Assembly (NCBI RefSeq): GCF_907165205.1
Contig: NC_058191.1
Location: 3,598,501-3,662,500 of the forward strand
Source: Coccinella septempunctata
Taxonomy: Eukaryota > Arthropoda > Insecta > Coleoptera > Coccinellidae
Direction of reading: 5' to 3'
DNA length: 64,000 nt
The translations under genes were made by a program, and so were the position numbers. How positions within the stretch are numbered: the stretch's first letter is position 1; each line of letters begins with the position of its first letter. Below are positions 1 to 9,822 of the stretch, one piece after another. The notes below the pieces were generated by a model. It made no database searches. It had not been told where the DNA came from and saw only the letters and a list, made by a program, of their open reading frames with translations.

Positions 1-445
1 TCCATCAAATCTGAATATAATTCCAACACCTTTTTCAGGCCTACTCATGTCAGCAATTATCGAGACAGCTATGATGAACCTATTAAAAGGCGCTAACACG
101 CAGCTTTGTTTTATTACAGAGTCGATCCAGAAATGGTCGGTTGTTGAGCCATATGCTGTATTCTAGCGTTTTTGTTCGTATGGAGGCTTCTACACACTGC
201 TAAGACTTTTTCGGGTACTCCAAGGCGTTTCATGATTTTTCATAGCGCTCTCCGATTCACCGAGTCGAAGGCCCTACTTAAATCTATATAGGCTGTAGGT
301 ATAGATCCTTGATTGTTGTTCACGGGCCTTCTCTTGCAGCTGACGCAATGTAAAAATTAGGTCCACCGTAACTCGATTTAGTCGAAAGCCGCACTGGGAT
401 TCAGGTAATAGCTTTTCTAAGTGGAATCAAATGATAAGATATAAT

Positions 446-879
446 AACAGATCGGTTTCTGTCATGATCCGAACATTTCCGCGCTTTTTCCCTTGCTTAA
501 TTATCGTAATATACGATATCTGCAATATGGGAATAAAGCATATGGATGCATACTGCTATCTTCGCTCTGAGAGTTAGGAAATTGAATTGGGTTGGTTCCC
601 GTTTCTCTGTCAGATGTCGATACGATGTATTTATACACTATACCCGCTACTGATATGGAATAAAAGGAGCCGGCAATTCATAGCATTTCGTTGACGAATG
701 AGTTTTGTTGCTCTGACGAGGTCAAATAAGACCGAAACCATGGTCAGCATCTACTCTTTGTCGGCGAAATGAAATTTCTGGTAATACTTCGAGCGATGGT
801 AGTTTGTTAGTTCGATTTAGATCGTAACATTCGTTGATTTCATTATCTGCGGGTGTTATGCATCTGAATAAATTTGATT
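446..879 (+). mobile_element. 434-bp non-autonomous insert carrying a hammerhead ribozyme
   Basis: The insert is bounded by a perfect 12-bp direct repeat, ATAAGATATAAT, at 434-445 and 880-891. Aligning the LINE relic here with the uninterrupted copy near 62110-62190 shows that exactly this block is extra. It has no open reading frame of note, no inverted termini and no poly(A). It carries a type I hammerhead at 700-756. Ribozymes of this class are known from Penelope-like elements and from animal retrozymes, which also make target duplications of about this size. Inference: a retrozyme-like or Penelope-derived fragment, mobilised in trans. Only one ribozyme core was seen, so this is a single unit or a partial dimer. 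Confidence 0.7.
700..756 (+). ncRNA. type I hammerhead self-cleaving ribozyme
   Basis: Conserved core CTGACGA (713-719) is followed by stem II GGTC/GACC (720-723 with 730-733, loop AAATAA) and the core GAAA (734-737). Stem III is ACC/GGT (737-739 with 742-744) with a two-base AT loop, then C17 at 745, placing cleavage between 745 and 746. Stem I is TGCT/AGCA (709-712 with 746-749), an internal loop, then GAGT/ACTC (700-703 with 753-756). Every invariant core base is present. The very short stem III and internal loop in stem I are typical of Penelope-like element and retrozyme hammerheads, which work best as dimers; CCATGG in stem III is self-complementary. Activity is inferred, not shown. Confidence 0.85.
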
Positions 880-1126
880 ATAAGATATAATCTTCGAGTG
901 AATTTTACCGGCCACACTGAGCAACGATATGCCCCTGTAATTGTTGCAATTTGAGGTATCGCCTTTGTTCTTATAGAGGTTGATAACTAAAGCGTCTTTG
1001 AAGTCTTGTGGCGCATCTACTTGTTCCCAGATCTTGCGGAATATTGTTAGGAAACTATTGACAATGTCTTCATCCAGGGCTTTGAATATCTAAGCCAGAA
1101 CTCCGTCTAGACCTGGTGACATATTA

Positions 1127-2373
1127 TTCTTCATATTTTGTATTAATCCGAGACCTATTATTCACTGAAAGTTGAAATTTTAAATAGAAGTTCAAGCAAA
1201 ATTTAATTTTTCAAATGGCAACCTATATTTTCCTCTTGTTCATCAACTAGAGCAGCTTAAAATGAGCAAAAAATGTATTTCCACCTTTTCTGTAAAGTGA
1301 ATAGTTTCAGAAATATGGACTAAAAGGTGCATTTCCTCGTAAAAACCAAAGATATTCACGTTTGAGCGATTTTTAGTTAATTCCGAGATTAATTCTGTAT
1401 CATAATTCCGTAATCTAAATGTAATATATGATTTTTAAATTCATCCTGAACTACACATTTTCACCGACGCCGAAACAATGGATTTTCAGTTCGTAATCCT
1501 CTTGCCGCCGCTACGATCAGGAATAATTTCAATTAATTTCAGCCATTCAAACTGCACTATTCGGATTGTGTCAGATCAACCAATTCCCGCACTTTGTAAT
1601 CCATCGACAACCATTACGTTCCAGCAAATTCCGCACCGAAAAAAAAAATTCGAACTATCTGGGTATAACGGAATCGGTGATGTTCGAAATGGTAAACCGA
1701 CCGACAGCCTTTGAAATTGATTTCAATGTTTTATTGGCCTCCCTGTTCGGCTGAATTATTGAGTATTAATTGGAACTGTCAAATTCAGGTCTGAATCGAC
1801 CACATGAAAAAATATCCGTTGAAACAAACAGGTACGCCGACAGGATGTTGCCCGATACCAACAGAAAGGATAGTAGGTAATTCAGCTTCTGATATTTCGG
1901 ATATGGGGTCATGTTTAAAGTTATGATTTAACTACAATACAGGCTAGTTTATACAGCAAATAAAAAATAATAAGAATTGAAATAAAATGAGAAAGCCTCT
2001 TTGGAACATTGTGATCACGTGTTCGCCAACTGCCAATAGGGCTTTCTTATTTTTATTTATTTTACCTACTCTTTACGCTCTCTAAACCTATAGTGAGTAC
2101 TCAGGTACTCGGTAGGAAAAACACTGTTTTTTGCATCGTTCAAAATAGAAACATTTAAAATTTTTGACCGGCCTCTTCAATAGGAACATGATGATTTATT
2201 GCCTTTTAAGGCCTTGTTCAGATGATCGGATGTGTTGAATAGTCAATGGTAAAAGATTCTGCTGATGTGAACTACGTCATACGCGTAATCTATTACGCAC
2301 TTCATGATGTGTATACTCATAGGGAGGTCACAGAGATTGCCAAACAGTTTCATCTTGTCTGACCAGCATGATG
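1127..2373. other. unassigned AT-rich intergenic DNA
   Basis: No gene, RNA or repeat recognised. The short open frames at 1478-1754 use no clear start context and show no known motif. 2374-2377 is the TATA flank of the element that begins at 2378. Confidence 0.6.
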
Positions 2374-2385
2374 TATACCGGGTGT

Positions 2386-2421
2386 CCATTCCGAGTCAAT
2401 CGCTTGACAGGAGAAGACGTG
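2386..2421 (+). promoter_or_regulatory. internal Pol II promoter: Inr plus DPE
   Basis: If the first element base (A at 2388, in CCATTCC) is +1, the motif AGACGTG at 2415-2421 starts at +28. Jockey, Doc, I and F elements of Drosophila use TATA-less internal promoters with an RGACGTG-like downstream element at this spacing. This also fixes 2388 as the true 5' end, in agreement with the target duplication. Confidence 0.65.
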
Positions 2422-2819
2422 CTACAGTGCTCCTAGTGCTATAAAAGAGAAAGCGGACGAGAAAGTCACAGTGCCGTAAAAGTGAAAGCGGAGGTGAAAG
2501 TGCCCACTAACCAAGCTACGGAATATTTGATTCCGTCTGTGAAGTTGTGTAGGTTCTATATTTGTTATCGGAATTTTAATTCGTTAAAATTTTCAAAGTT
2601 GGTGTTCATCCTAAGTGTCCAGAGAATTTTCTCGTTGGTACTGCAGAAAACATCAGGTGAGCTTATTTTTCGTATCTTTCTTTCTGATTATTCTCATAGC
2701 GTAGAGAATTTTTGATGAGCCGTTTTGTTTTTATGCATGAGATACATTTTTCTTTTGTCTTGAAAAATTTTATTTCCAATTTCTTTGAGTAGCGAAGTAA
2801 TTATTAATTAGATTCTAAA

Positions 2820-4217
2820 ATGTCTGACCATTCGGACTGCGAGTCCGTAATGGAAGAAGACGCGCCAGAAATCGCTAATGTCGTGTCCGAACACGATATT
2901 TTGAGAGAGGAGAACGCAAGTTTGAAAGCGAGGGTGAATGAGTTAGATAGATGCGTATCTAGCTTAGTTGCTGAGATTAAAAATCTCAGGGAGAGGCTCG
3001 AGTTGCAGGAGGGAAATAAGGAAAGTCCTTACTCCAAAGCACTCAAGAAGAACATTATTTTGAAAAATGTCCAAGAAGTGAACTTACCGGTTCAAAAACA
3101 GAAGATGGAGGTGGTCAAAACCCCTCAAACCAAAATTTCCCCACCCGCCAAAAGAGTGAGAAAGGATAGCTCCTCGTCAAATGAAGAGGCAAACAAGAAA
3201 AGAGTCTTGGAAACCCCAGCCCAAGAGAAAACCACTCCAGTGAAGAGAAAAGAAAAAATCCCCCCAGTTACCCTGAGGGGTACGTCCGAATGGACGTCAA
3301 TTTCCAACGCGTTAATGCGAAACGGAATAAATTACAGCAGAGCGACTACTGTGAAGGACGGAATTAGGGTCGTTCCACAAACCGCGGAAGACCACAGAAG
3401 AATGACGGACTTCCTTCATAAAATAAATAGGGAGTTTTACACTCTTCAACGGGAGGAAGAAAAGAAAATCTATGCGGTAGTGAGATATCTACCGCTGGAT
3501 GCAGATATCCCGACGATCCTTGACGACCTCAAGGATCAAGGGATCGTCGATGCTGAGGTCATAAGAATGACCTCAAATATAACTAAGAGGCCGATGCCCT
3601 TATTGCTGGTTAAAACCCAGAATAAGGGTATCTTCGAGGTGAGAAGGCTCTACAACATGAACTGTGTTGTTGAACCTAAGAGAAGGACGACCGGGCCTGG
3701 ACAATGTTACCGCTGTCAGCGATATGGACATGCCCAAAGTAAGTGCACTTTTCCATGGAGGTGCGTGAAATGCTCCGGTAATCACAGCTCCAAGGAGTGT
3801 ACGCTCACCAGGGAGAACGAGGAGCGAAATGCCTCTTGTGTTCTCTGTGGAGAGCAAGGACATCCAGCCAGCTACAAGGGATGTAGCGAATGGAAATTGG
3901 TCACTAAAAAGACCAAGAGATCGCCAAGATCGAACCAGACCAGCTCGAGGCCAACACAAAATACACCGAGGCCATCCCCAAACTCTTCGGAAGTGAAGAA
4001 ACCCCAGGAAACTGCAACCGAAGCAGTCAAAGAGACGAAGAAACCAGAGAAAAAGACGGAAAAGGCAAAAACCGTCAAAAAAGCCGAAACCAGAAAAGGA
4101 ATTTCTGGAATCACTGAGGAACTGGATAAGTTCACGAAAAACCTCCTCAGCACGATGATGCAGAATCTGGAGAAAGAGATTGAGAAGAAGATGCAGCAAA
4201 TTATTAAGAATATTTAA
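2820..4217 (+). CDS. jockey-type ORF1 protein (Gag-like, RNA binding)
   Basis: 465 residues. Residues about 24-64 form a heptad-rich coiled coil (REENASLKARVNELDRCV and on). A basic Lys/Ser/Pro region follows at 90-150, then a globular part at about 155-290 like the RRM-type domain of jockey ORF1 proteins. Three zinc knuckles lie at about 296-360: CYRCQRYGHAQSKC, CVKCSGNHSSKEC and CVLCGEQGHPASYKGC. The tail is Lys/Glu rich with a second short coil. In the family, ORF1 binds element RNA and forms ribonucleoprotein particles. The first ATG after the 5' UTR gives the full coiled coil. The stop overlaps the ORF2 start in TAATG, so ORF2 is probably made by termination-reinitiation. Confidence 0.92.
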   Translation: MSDHSDCESVMEEDAPEIANVVSEHDILREENASLKARVNELDRCVSSLVAEIKNLRERLELQEGNKESPYSKALKKNIILKNVQEVNLPVQKQKMEVVKTPQTKISPPAKRVRKDSSSSNEEANKKRVLETPAQEKTTPVKRKEKIPPVTLRGTSEWTSISNALMRNGINYSRATTVKDGIRVVPQTAEDHRRMTDFLHKINREFYTLQREEEKKIYAVVRYLPLDADIPTILDDLKDQGIVDAEVIRMTSNITKRPMPLLLVKTQNKGIFEVRRLYNMNCVVEPKRRTTGPGQCYRCQRYGHAQSKCTFPWRCVKCSGNHSSKECTLTRENEERNASCVLCGEQGHPASYKGCSEWKLVTKKTKRSPRSNQTSSRPTQNTPRPSPNSSEVKKPQETATEAVKETKKPEKKTEKAKTVKKAETRKGISGITEELDKFTKNLLSTMMQNLEKEIEKKMQQIIKNI

Positions 4218-6925
4218 TGGCTGACACGACGATAAAGAACAATCTCATAATCGTCTCTTGGAACGTCGAAGGATTGAGAGCCCGCAGATCAGAATTCGAA
4301 GAACTGATTGAAGAGAAGAGACCGGATGTCATAGCTCTTCAAGAAACGAGACTTAACCCCAACGTTCGGATAGCATTTCCCAATTACGATATTTACAGAA
4401 ATGATAGACCTAACAGCACAGGTGGCGTTGCTATACTGGCTAGAAAGAATATGGATCACCATTTCGACCAAATATTCAATGGACAAGAAGTAGAAGCAAT
4501 ATCGATTATTGTGAATACTAATCGAGGGCAAGTGAAGATTATTTCAACTTATAAATCACCGGATAAGGACATGCTGGAAGAGGATCTAAAAATGCTACTA
4601 GAAGGAAGACACCCGAAAATCATAATTGGTGATCTTAACTGCAAATCGCAGGAATGGAACAGTAGGGTGGAAAATACAAACGGGAGAAGACTGAAGATTT
4701 ATGCTGAAAAACTTAATGCAGTTGTGATAGGACCTGATATACCGACCTACATACCAAGAGTAAATGGACTACCCGATGTACTGGACATTGTCGTAATGAA
4801 AGACATCACTGAAGAAATCAGCATTGATACAATAGAAGACGGAACTTCAGACCACAATCCCATAGAATTCATAGTGGGACATGGCCCAAGAAACGAAGAA
4901 GAGACACAAACCAAGGAACGCACAGACTGGGAGAAATATAAGAATTTACTTCAGGAGAAAATCAGGGAAATTCCCCAAATAAACACCCAGGATGAATTAG
5001 ATGAAGCAGTTGAAAAATTGGAAAATCATATGAAAGAAGCCTATGAAGAAAGCACCAAGAGAATAAGGAAACCAATTCCGAAACATTCACATGGAGATAC
5101 GCCAAGGGATATAAAGGAACTTATAAAAAAGAACAGAAGACTCAGGAAAATCTACAGAACAACAAAAAGAGAAGAAGACAAGAAGAAACTGAATAAGCAT
5201 AGTCAGATATTGAAAAATGCTTTAACAGAACTGCGTAATAACAGATGGCACCAGAGATTAAGGGAACTGAATACAATAGATCACTCGGCTTGGAAAATGC
5301 AAAAACGCTTACGACGAGAACAGACAGTTATACCTCCACTGCATGGAGCAAACGGAATGGTATATACGAGACTTGAAAAAGCCGAAGCACTTGCCGACAC
5401 AATTGAGAGAGAAGCCAGAATAAATTACAGAAATGATGATGACAATGAAGATCTAGAAGAAGAAGTGGAGGCAAACGAAGAACTGATGATGGAACCACCG
5501 GAAACCGAAATCATTCCAAAACCGGCTTCACCAACAGAAATCAAAGAGATCATAATGAAACTGAAAAACCGGAAAGCACCGGGAGAAGATAGGATAACGA
5601 ATTATATGTTGAAGAAATTGCCTAGAAAAGGAATAGCAGCCTTGACGAATATAACAAACGGAGTGATGAGGACCGAATACTACCCAAAGAGATGGAAAAC
5701 TGCAGAAATGATAGTTTTCAACAAGCCTGGAAAGGAACGGAAATTTCCTCAAAATTATAGACCAATCAGCCTACTATCAGCACTAGGAAAAGTCGTCGAG
5801 AGGGTTATCGCCAAAAGGCTGAATGAGGAAACAGAAATGTTGAAGATAATCCGACCCGAACAATTTGGATTTCGACGAGAACACTCGACTGAACTCCAAT
5901 TACTACGGCTCATAGAATACGTCACCGAAGGAATGCAGACCAAACAGGCCACAGGATTAGTTCTGATGGATATCGAGAGAGCTTTTGATAGAGTATGGCA
6001 CGAAGGCCTAATCTACAAGATGAAAAGAGCAGGATATTCGACCAAGCTATGCAAGATTATAAGGAATTATCTGAGGAATAGAAACTTTTATGTGAAGATA
6101 GATGGAGCAACCTCTCAAACCAGACAATTGGAAGCGGGAGTGCCTCAAGGATCGGTACTTGGACCTCTGCTTTACGTAATATACGTTTATGATATCCCGA
6201 AGAATGCTAGGAATATGCTCACCTTGTACGCAGATGACACAGGAATAGCGTTCAGACATCGACGCCCAGAGATCATACACCGGAGACTGCAGGAAGCCAT
6301 AGATGAATTACTCAAATGGTGCATCAAATGGAAAATCCAAATCAATGGAAGAAAGACTCAAGCAATATTACTGCAAAAGAGAAGATTGAGGATGGAAGAA
6401 AACCTTGAAGTTGATGGACAAGAGGTTGAATGGAAAAATGAAGCAACATACCTAGGAGTGACGCTTGACAGAGGACTTACATGGAAAAACCACATCAAAT
6501 GTGCTGTTGATAAAACAAAAGCCGCAATGAGTAAACTTTATCCACTCATAGGCAGAAGAAGTCATATGAATAAGAACATCAAGTTGACGATGATTAAAAC
6601 TATTGCGCGACCACAACTCACATATGGATCGGCGGCATGGGGCTTCGCAGCCAAGACCCACATCAAGAGAATACAGGCCACTGAGAATAAACTCCTTAGA
6701 ATGGCGATGGACGTACCCTGGTTTGTTAGGAACAAACAAATCTACAAGGACTTGGAATGGGAACCAGTTACAGAATTTATGAAGAGAAAGGCGGAAAGGA
6801 TATTCGACAAAGCCAAACAACATCCAAATGAGGAACTACGAAGATTAGTCGACTACGATCCAACAGAAGAAGCTAGAAGGTCAAGAACCTACCACCGAAG
6901 ACCGAGAGATCAGTTAAGGATTTAA
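4217..6925 (+). CDS. jockey-type ORF2 polyprotein: AP endonuclease plus reverse transcriptase
   Basis: 902 residues. The APE-type endonuclease occupies about 1-225, with SWNVEGL near the start, the catalytic Glu in LQETR at about 41-45, GDLNC and the C-terminal SDHNP motif at about 211. The reverse transcriptase spans about 434-720: KAPGEDRI, NYRPISLLS, FGFRREHST, MDIERAFDRVW, GVPQGSVLGPLLY, and the catalytic YADD at about 670. A thumb and C-terminal region follow (TYLGVTLDRG, RPQLTYGSAAWG); there is no RNase H domain, as expected for the jockey clade. It nicks target DNA and reverse-transcribes the element RNA there. No stop, frameshift or lost catalytic residue is visible. The start overlaps the ORF1 stop by one base. 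Confidence 0.93.
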   Translation: MADTTIKNNLIIVSWNVEGLRARRSEFEELIEEKRPDVIALQETRLNPNVRIAFPNYDIYRNDRPNSTGGVAILARKNMDHHFDQIFNGQEVEAISIIVNTNRGQVKIISTYKSPDKDMLEEDLKMLLEGRHPKIIIGDLNCKSQEWNSRVENTNGRRLKIYAEKLNAVVIGPDIPTYIPRVNGLPDVLDIVVMKDITEEISIDTIEDGTSDHNPIEFIVGHGPRNEEETQTKERTDWEKYKNLLQEKIREIPQINTQDELDEAVEKLENHMKEAYEESTKRIRKPIPKHSHGDTPRDIKELIKKNRRLRKIYRTTKREEDKKKLNKHSQILKNALTELRNNRWHQRLRELNTIDHSAWKMQKRLRREQTVIPPLHGANGMVYTRLEKAEALADTIEREARINYRNDDDNEDLEEEVEANEELMMEPPETEIIPKPASPTEIKEIIMKLKNRKAPGEDRITNYMLKKLPRKGIAALTNITNGVMRTEYYPKRWKTAEMIVFNKPGKERKFPQNYRPISLLSALGKVVERVIAKRLNEETEMLKIIRPEQFGFRREHSTELQLLRLIEYVTEGMQTKQATGLVLMDIERAFDRVWHEGLIYKMKRAGYSTKLCKIIRNYLRNRNFYVKIDGATSQTRQLEAGVPQGSVLGPLLYVIYVYDIPKNARNMLTLYADDTGIAFRHRRPEIIHRRLQEAIDELLKWCIKWKIQINGRKTQAILLQKRRLRMEENLEVDGQEVEWKNEATYLGVTLDRGLTWKNHIKCAVDKTKAAMSKLYPLIGRRSHMNKNIKLTMIKTIARPQLTYGSAAWGFAAKTHIKRIQATENKLLRMAMDVPWFVRNKQIYKDLEWEPVTEFMKRKAERIFDKAKQHPNEELRRLVDYDPTEEARRSRTYHRRPRDQLRI

Positions 6926-7078
6926 ATGTAACCAAAGAAGAGCTTAACCTATAAAAGCTATAGGCAGCATACAACTATCAACACGACTATGATCGTGTGA
7001 GAGTCCAGAAACCATAAGAGTCAACTGGTTAATAGGCAAAATGCCCGGAACCTATGAAGAAGCAGTTAAGGGTTTTTA

Positions 7079-7112
7079 GTGGGTCTCGAGCTCAGAGAGT
7101 GAGAATCCCCAC
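7079..7112 (+). promoter_or_regulatory. 3' UTR hairpin of the jockey element
   Basis: GTGGGTCTC at 7079-7087 pairs with GAGA and CCCAC inside 7101-7112, giving a nine-pair stem with a two-base bulge. It sits about 60 bp upstream of the A tail. 3' hairpins of this kind are often the recognition site for the LINE reverse transcriptase; that role here is inferred. Confidence 0.5.
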
Positions 7113-7171
7113 ACTGTTCCCCCTCAGCAGAGGGTGTGTTCGTCTGTTTGCAGATTTTCCCCCTGCTACAC

Positions 7172-7172
<1 letters not shown>

Positions 7173-7211
<39 letters not shown>
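7173..7211 (+). repeat. poly(A) tail of the jockey element
   Basis: 39 consecutive A residues directly before the second target-site copy. No AATAAA signal is obvious just upstream. Confidence 0.95.
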
Positions 7212-7213
<2 letters not shown>

Positions 7214-8120
7214 GGGTGTCCCAGAGCTTTTAGGCCAGCAAATATCTCAGTTACCTGCGGAAAAAAAAAATTGAAAAAAATACTTGTCGTAGGAGACCAT
7301 ACGCTCTTTCATGCAGCATAGCAAAATCCACCCCCTGACAAACAACCCCCGAGAAACCACCCCTAACTTTTGTTTTTCAAATGGCACCCCCATGTTTGTT
7401 GTGCTTCAACTTACAGTTTTTTTCATTTCTCATTCAATGATGTATCATGGTAGCTAGAATGGCATGCAGAATTATGGAAAATAAAAATACAAATGAAATA
7501 CGAATTTATACGCTCAGCTGTATTGTTACTGCAACATTATACTAAAGATACCGATACCGTAGGAATAAAACAAAGCACAAAAAGTTCTAACATTTTATTG
7601 ACTCTTTTTTTTCAACATCCACTTTTTCTTGTCTCTACAATGTGGACTAATTCGATCAGTCCAATTAACAGTACCCACTAACGAATTCAATTTTATCGAG
7701 TGACTATCTTTACAACTACATATTATGATATATCATTGATTGAGAATTAAAAAGAGCTGTCAGTTGAAGCTCAACAAACATGGGGGTGCCATTTGAAAAA
7801 CAAAAGTTAGGGGTTGTTTCTCAGGGGTTGTTTGTCAGGGGTTGTTTGTCAGGGGGTGGATTTTGCTATGCTGCATGAAAGAGCGTATGGTCTCCTACGA
7901 CAAGTATGTTTTTCAATTTTTTTTTTCCGCAGGCAACTGAGATATCTGCTGGCCTAAAAGCTCTGGGACACCCGGTATAGGAGCTCGTATAGGAGTTAAA
8001 AAACTGGAAGAATCTCTAGTCCTCGAAGGAAAAGCCGTAGGAAGGGTCCCTTATGTTACAACCTTGATATTGAACGACCTAATATTGCTTCAAATATGCT
8101 TGTAAATTAATGTTCCTTCT

Positions 8121-8333
8121 GGGCTGCTATTCTCGAGCGTTCGCAATATCTGCGCATCGAAAAACGTTGTGAATGTTTTTAACATTAAATAGAAGAGTTG
8201 CTCAGAGTTTCACCAAAGTATTGTGTGCTTTAGTGAAACTCTGAGCAACTCTGCTATTTAATGTTAGAAACAATCAAAACGTTTTTCGATGCGCACGATC
8301 GCATACATTGCGAATGCTCGAGAATAGCAGCCC
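8121..8333. mobile_element. 213-bp palindromic MITE
   Basis: The termini GGGCTGCTATTCTCGAGC and its reverse complement enclose a nearly continuous inverted repeat; the arms also share GATGCGCA, CGTTTTTCGATG and GAGTTGCTCAGAGTTTCAC. The loop is only about 15 bp around 8223. No clear target duplication; the right end reads CAGGGCTG on the minus strand, which resembles hAT termini. No coding capacity. Confidence 0.75.
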
Positions 8334-9822
8334 TGGTGGTAATCACTCAACGTAAATTTAGCTAAGTAAAAAAACCTTGAGTTCATTCTCGACTTTTTAT
8401 TTGGTTATAGGGCTAAATAACTGAATAAATCGCAATGATCCTTGCGCATCCAAATGTTTGATATTTGTTTTTATTTTTGTAACAATAGGCCAAAAATATG
8501 CAGCTCTATGTTATCTAGGATTGTATCCTCTTGATCATCCTCTATTTAAAGAGTTGAAGACTGTCCTCTGCTGTAAACACAACAGACAGGATTTTATTCC
8601 ACGAGATGTCATTCTTCAATTATATTGAGAGCAGATCAGATATTTGACTAGATTCTAAGATGTCTAAAAACATGGTGTATGCACTCGTCAATTTTTGAAT
8701 GGAATGACATTAGACTAAATCGAAAATAAGAGATTCGTTTCGTGGCGGCGCCACCAAGTTCTATCCTTGTTCTATGAAAGAAAATCTAATGATACTCTCT
8801 CGCTTTATTTTGTTCTTCGCTTATATCGATCACAGATTACAGTCATCTCTGTGTTCCTGATCCATCAAAGAATCCAAAAAAAAATGAACCGGACTATTTT
8901 CTCAGCTGTTAACGAATATTTGTGATTTACACTTGAATTTTCGTTGTAAAAACGAATCTGCCGATATTTCAACACTATCGAAGGATTCGAAGAAGTACTA
9001 CTATTTTTCTTCAGGATAATTTTTGTTTGACAAATTGTATTCGTGAGGAAGGTAATTTAATATAATTTCAATAAAGCACAGTTGATTGGCGAAATATTCA
9101 ATATATTCAATTGACTGAAACGCAATTGTGAAGAAATTTTGAAGAACAGACTCGAACAGATTAACGTATTTCTGTTTCTTAATACATGCTCACAATTCAC
9201 ATTACGTATTTTCAATACAGTTCCTTTATTGCCTAAATATTGCTGAAGTTGCCATAAAACTGTTAGCTCTATCCGTCCCAAATGTTCATCTGATTTGGCT
9301 CTTCCTCAATTTCCAACAACAAAGGGTGATATTCCAACAACACAGAATTCTTAGCTGTAGTTCTTGATTGTCCATACAGAAAACTGTACGACATGTTCAT
9401 TTAATTAATGTTGTACGAGCTTTCTCGAAAGTAATACATTTTCACACACACCAATAATCGCTTATAAATACAGCACATTCGTAAGTCGTAGGAATGCATT
9501 CAAATTATTTTCAAATATCAATTGACAACTGTAAATTCCTAAACGGCGCTACCTACAGTGGGAAAAACGAAACTTATCTCTTATTTTCGAAGCGGGAAAA
9601 ACAAAATCTAATCAGTGCATACACTATGTTTTTAGACATCTTACTAGATTCCCCTGACAATGTGTCAATTATTTCCTTACTTTGATAATAATACTTAACT
9701 TTGATAATAATTAATAACATAGCCAGAGTAGCGAAATTATCCTGAATATCAATTCCTCCTCAATTGAATCAGAATCCTATTTTCTTACAACACATTTTCC
9801 CTTCAACAATTTCTCTCTTATA
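8334..9822. other. unassigned intergenic DNA
   Basis: No gene recognised. There is a short GC-rich palindrome GGTGGCGCC near 8744-8757 and AT-rich sequence elsewhere. The open frames at 9057-9281 and 9494-9685 have no supporting motif. Confidence 0.6.

Larger units (their letters stand above)
1..1126 (-). pseudogene. CR1/L2-like LINE reverse transcriptase relic, interrupted
   Basis: Read on the minus strand, 892-1120 encodes the N-terminal part of a reverse transcriptase (segments like PGLDGV, FKALDED and NNYRGISLLSVAGK), and 1-445 continues into the region matched by the copy at 61720-62130. Stops and frameshifts break the frame, and the relic runs off the left window edge. The same family is present at 32395, 48250, 57170 and 60689. 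A 434-bp insert at 446-879 splits the relic and is not LINE sequence. No product is expected. The clade is uncertain; CR1/L2 is suggested by the TGAA-type 3' tails of the other copies. Confidence 0.8.
2388..7211 (+). mobile_element. full-length jockey-clade LINE, apparently intact
   Basis: A 4.8-kb non-LTR retrotransposon with 5' UTR (2388-2819), ORF1, ORF2, 3' UTR and a 39-base A run. It is bracketed by identical copies of CCGGGTGTCC (2378-2387 and 7212-7221), the target-site duplication, which falls in the terminal repeat of a MITE. The 5' end has an Inr-like CCATTCC and a downstream promoter element at the canonical distance, so it is not 5' truncated. Both ORFs are open and no disabling change is visible. 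Perfect target duplications, a long pure A tail and intact frames indicate a recent insertion, possibly of an active element. Confidence 0.9.
2378..7975. mobile_element. palindromic TIR element (CCGGGTGTCC termini) split by a LINE
   Basis: The right end at 7757-7975 is the reverse complement of 7212-7415 over about 200 bp. The left tip CCGGGTGTCC lies at 2378-2387, separated from its continuation by the jockey LINE. Both outer edges abut TATA (2374-2377 and 7976-7979), so the target is TA or TATA. The right arm has extra copies of a short unit, GGGGTTGTTTGTCA, that the left arm lacks. The core (7416-7756) encodes nothing recognisable. Without the LINE it is about 0.77 kb. A non-autonomous DNA element, probably of the Tc1/mariner type by target site. 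Confidence 0.8.

Noticed and set aside
450..480. CTGTCATGATCCGAAC as a possible second hammerhead in the 434-bp insert
   Set aside because: Core bases are wrong and no stem II forms.
3600..4199. 199-residue minus-strand frame
   Set aside because: Antisense shadow of the zinc-knuckle ORF1.
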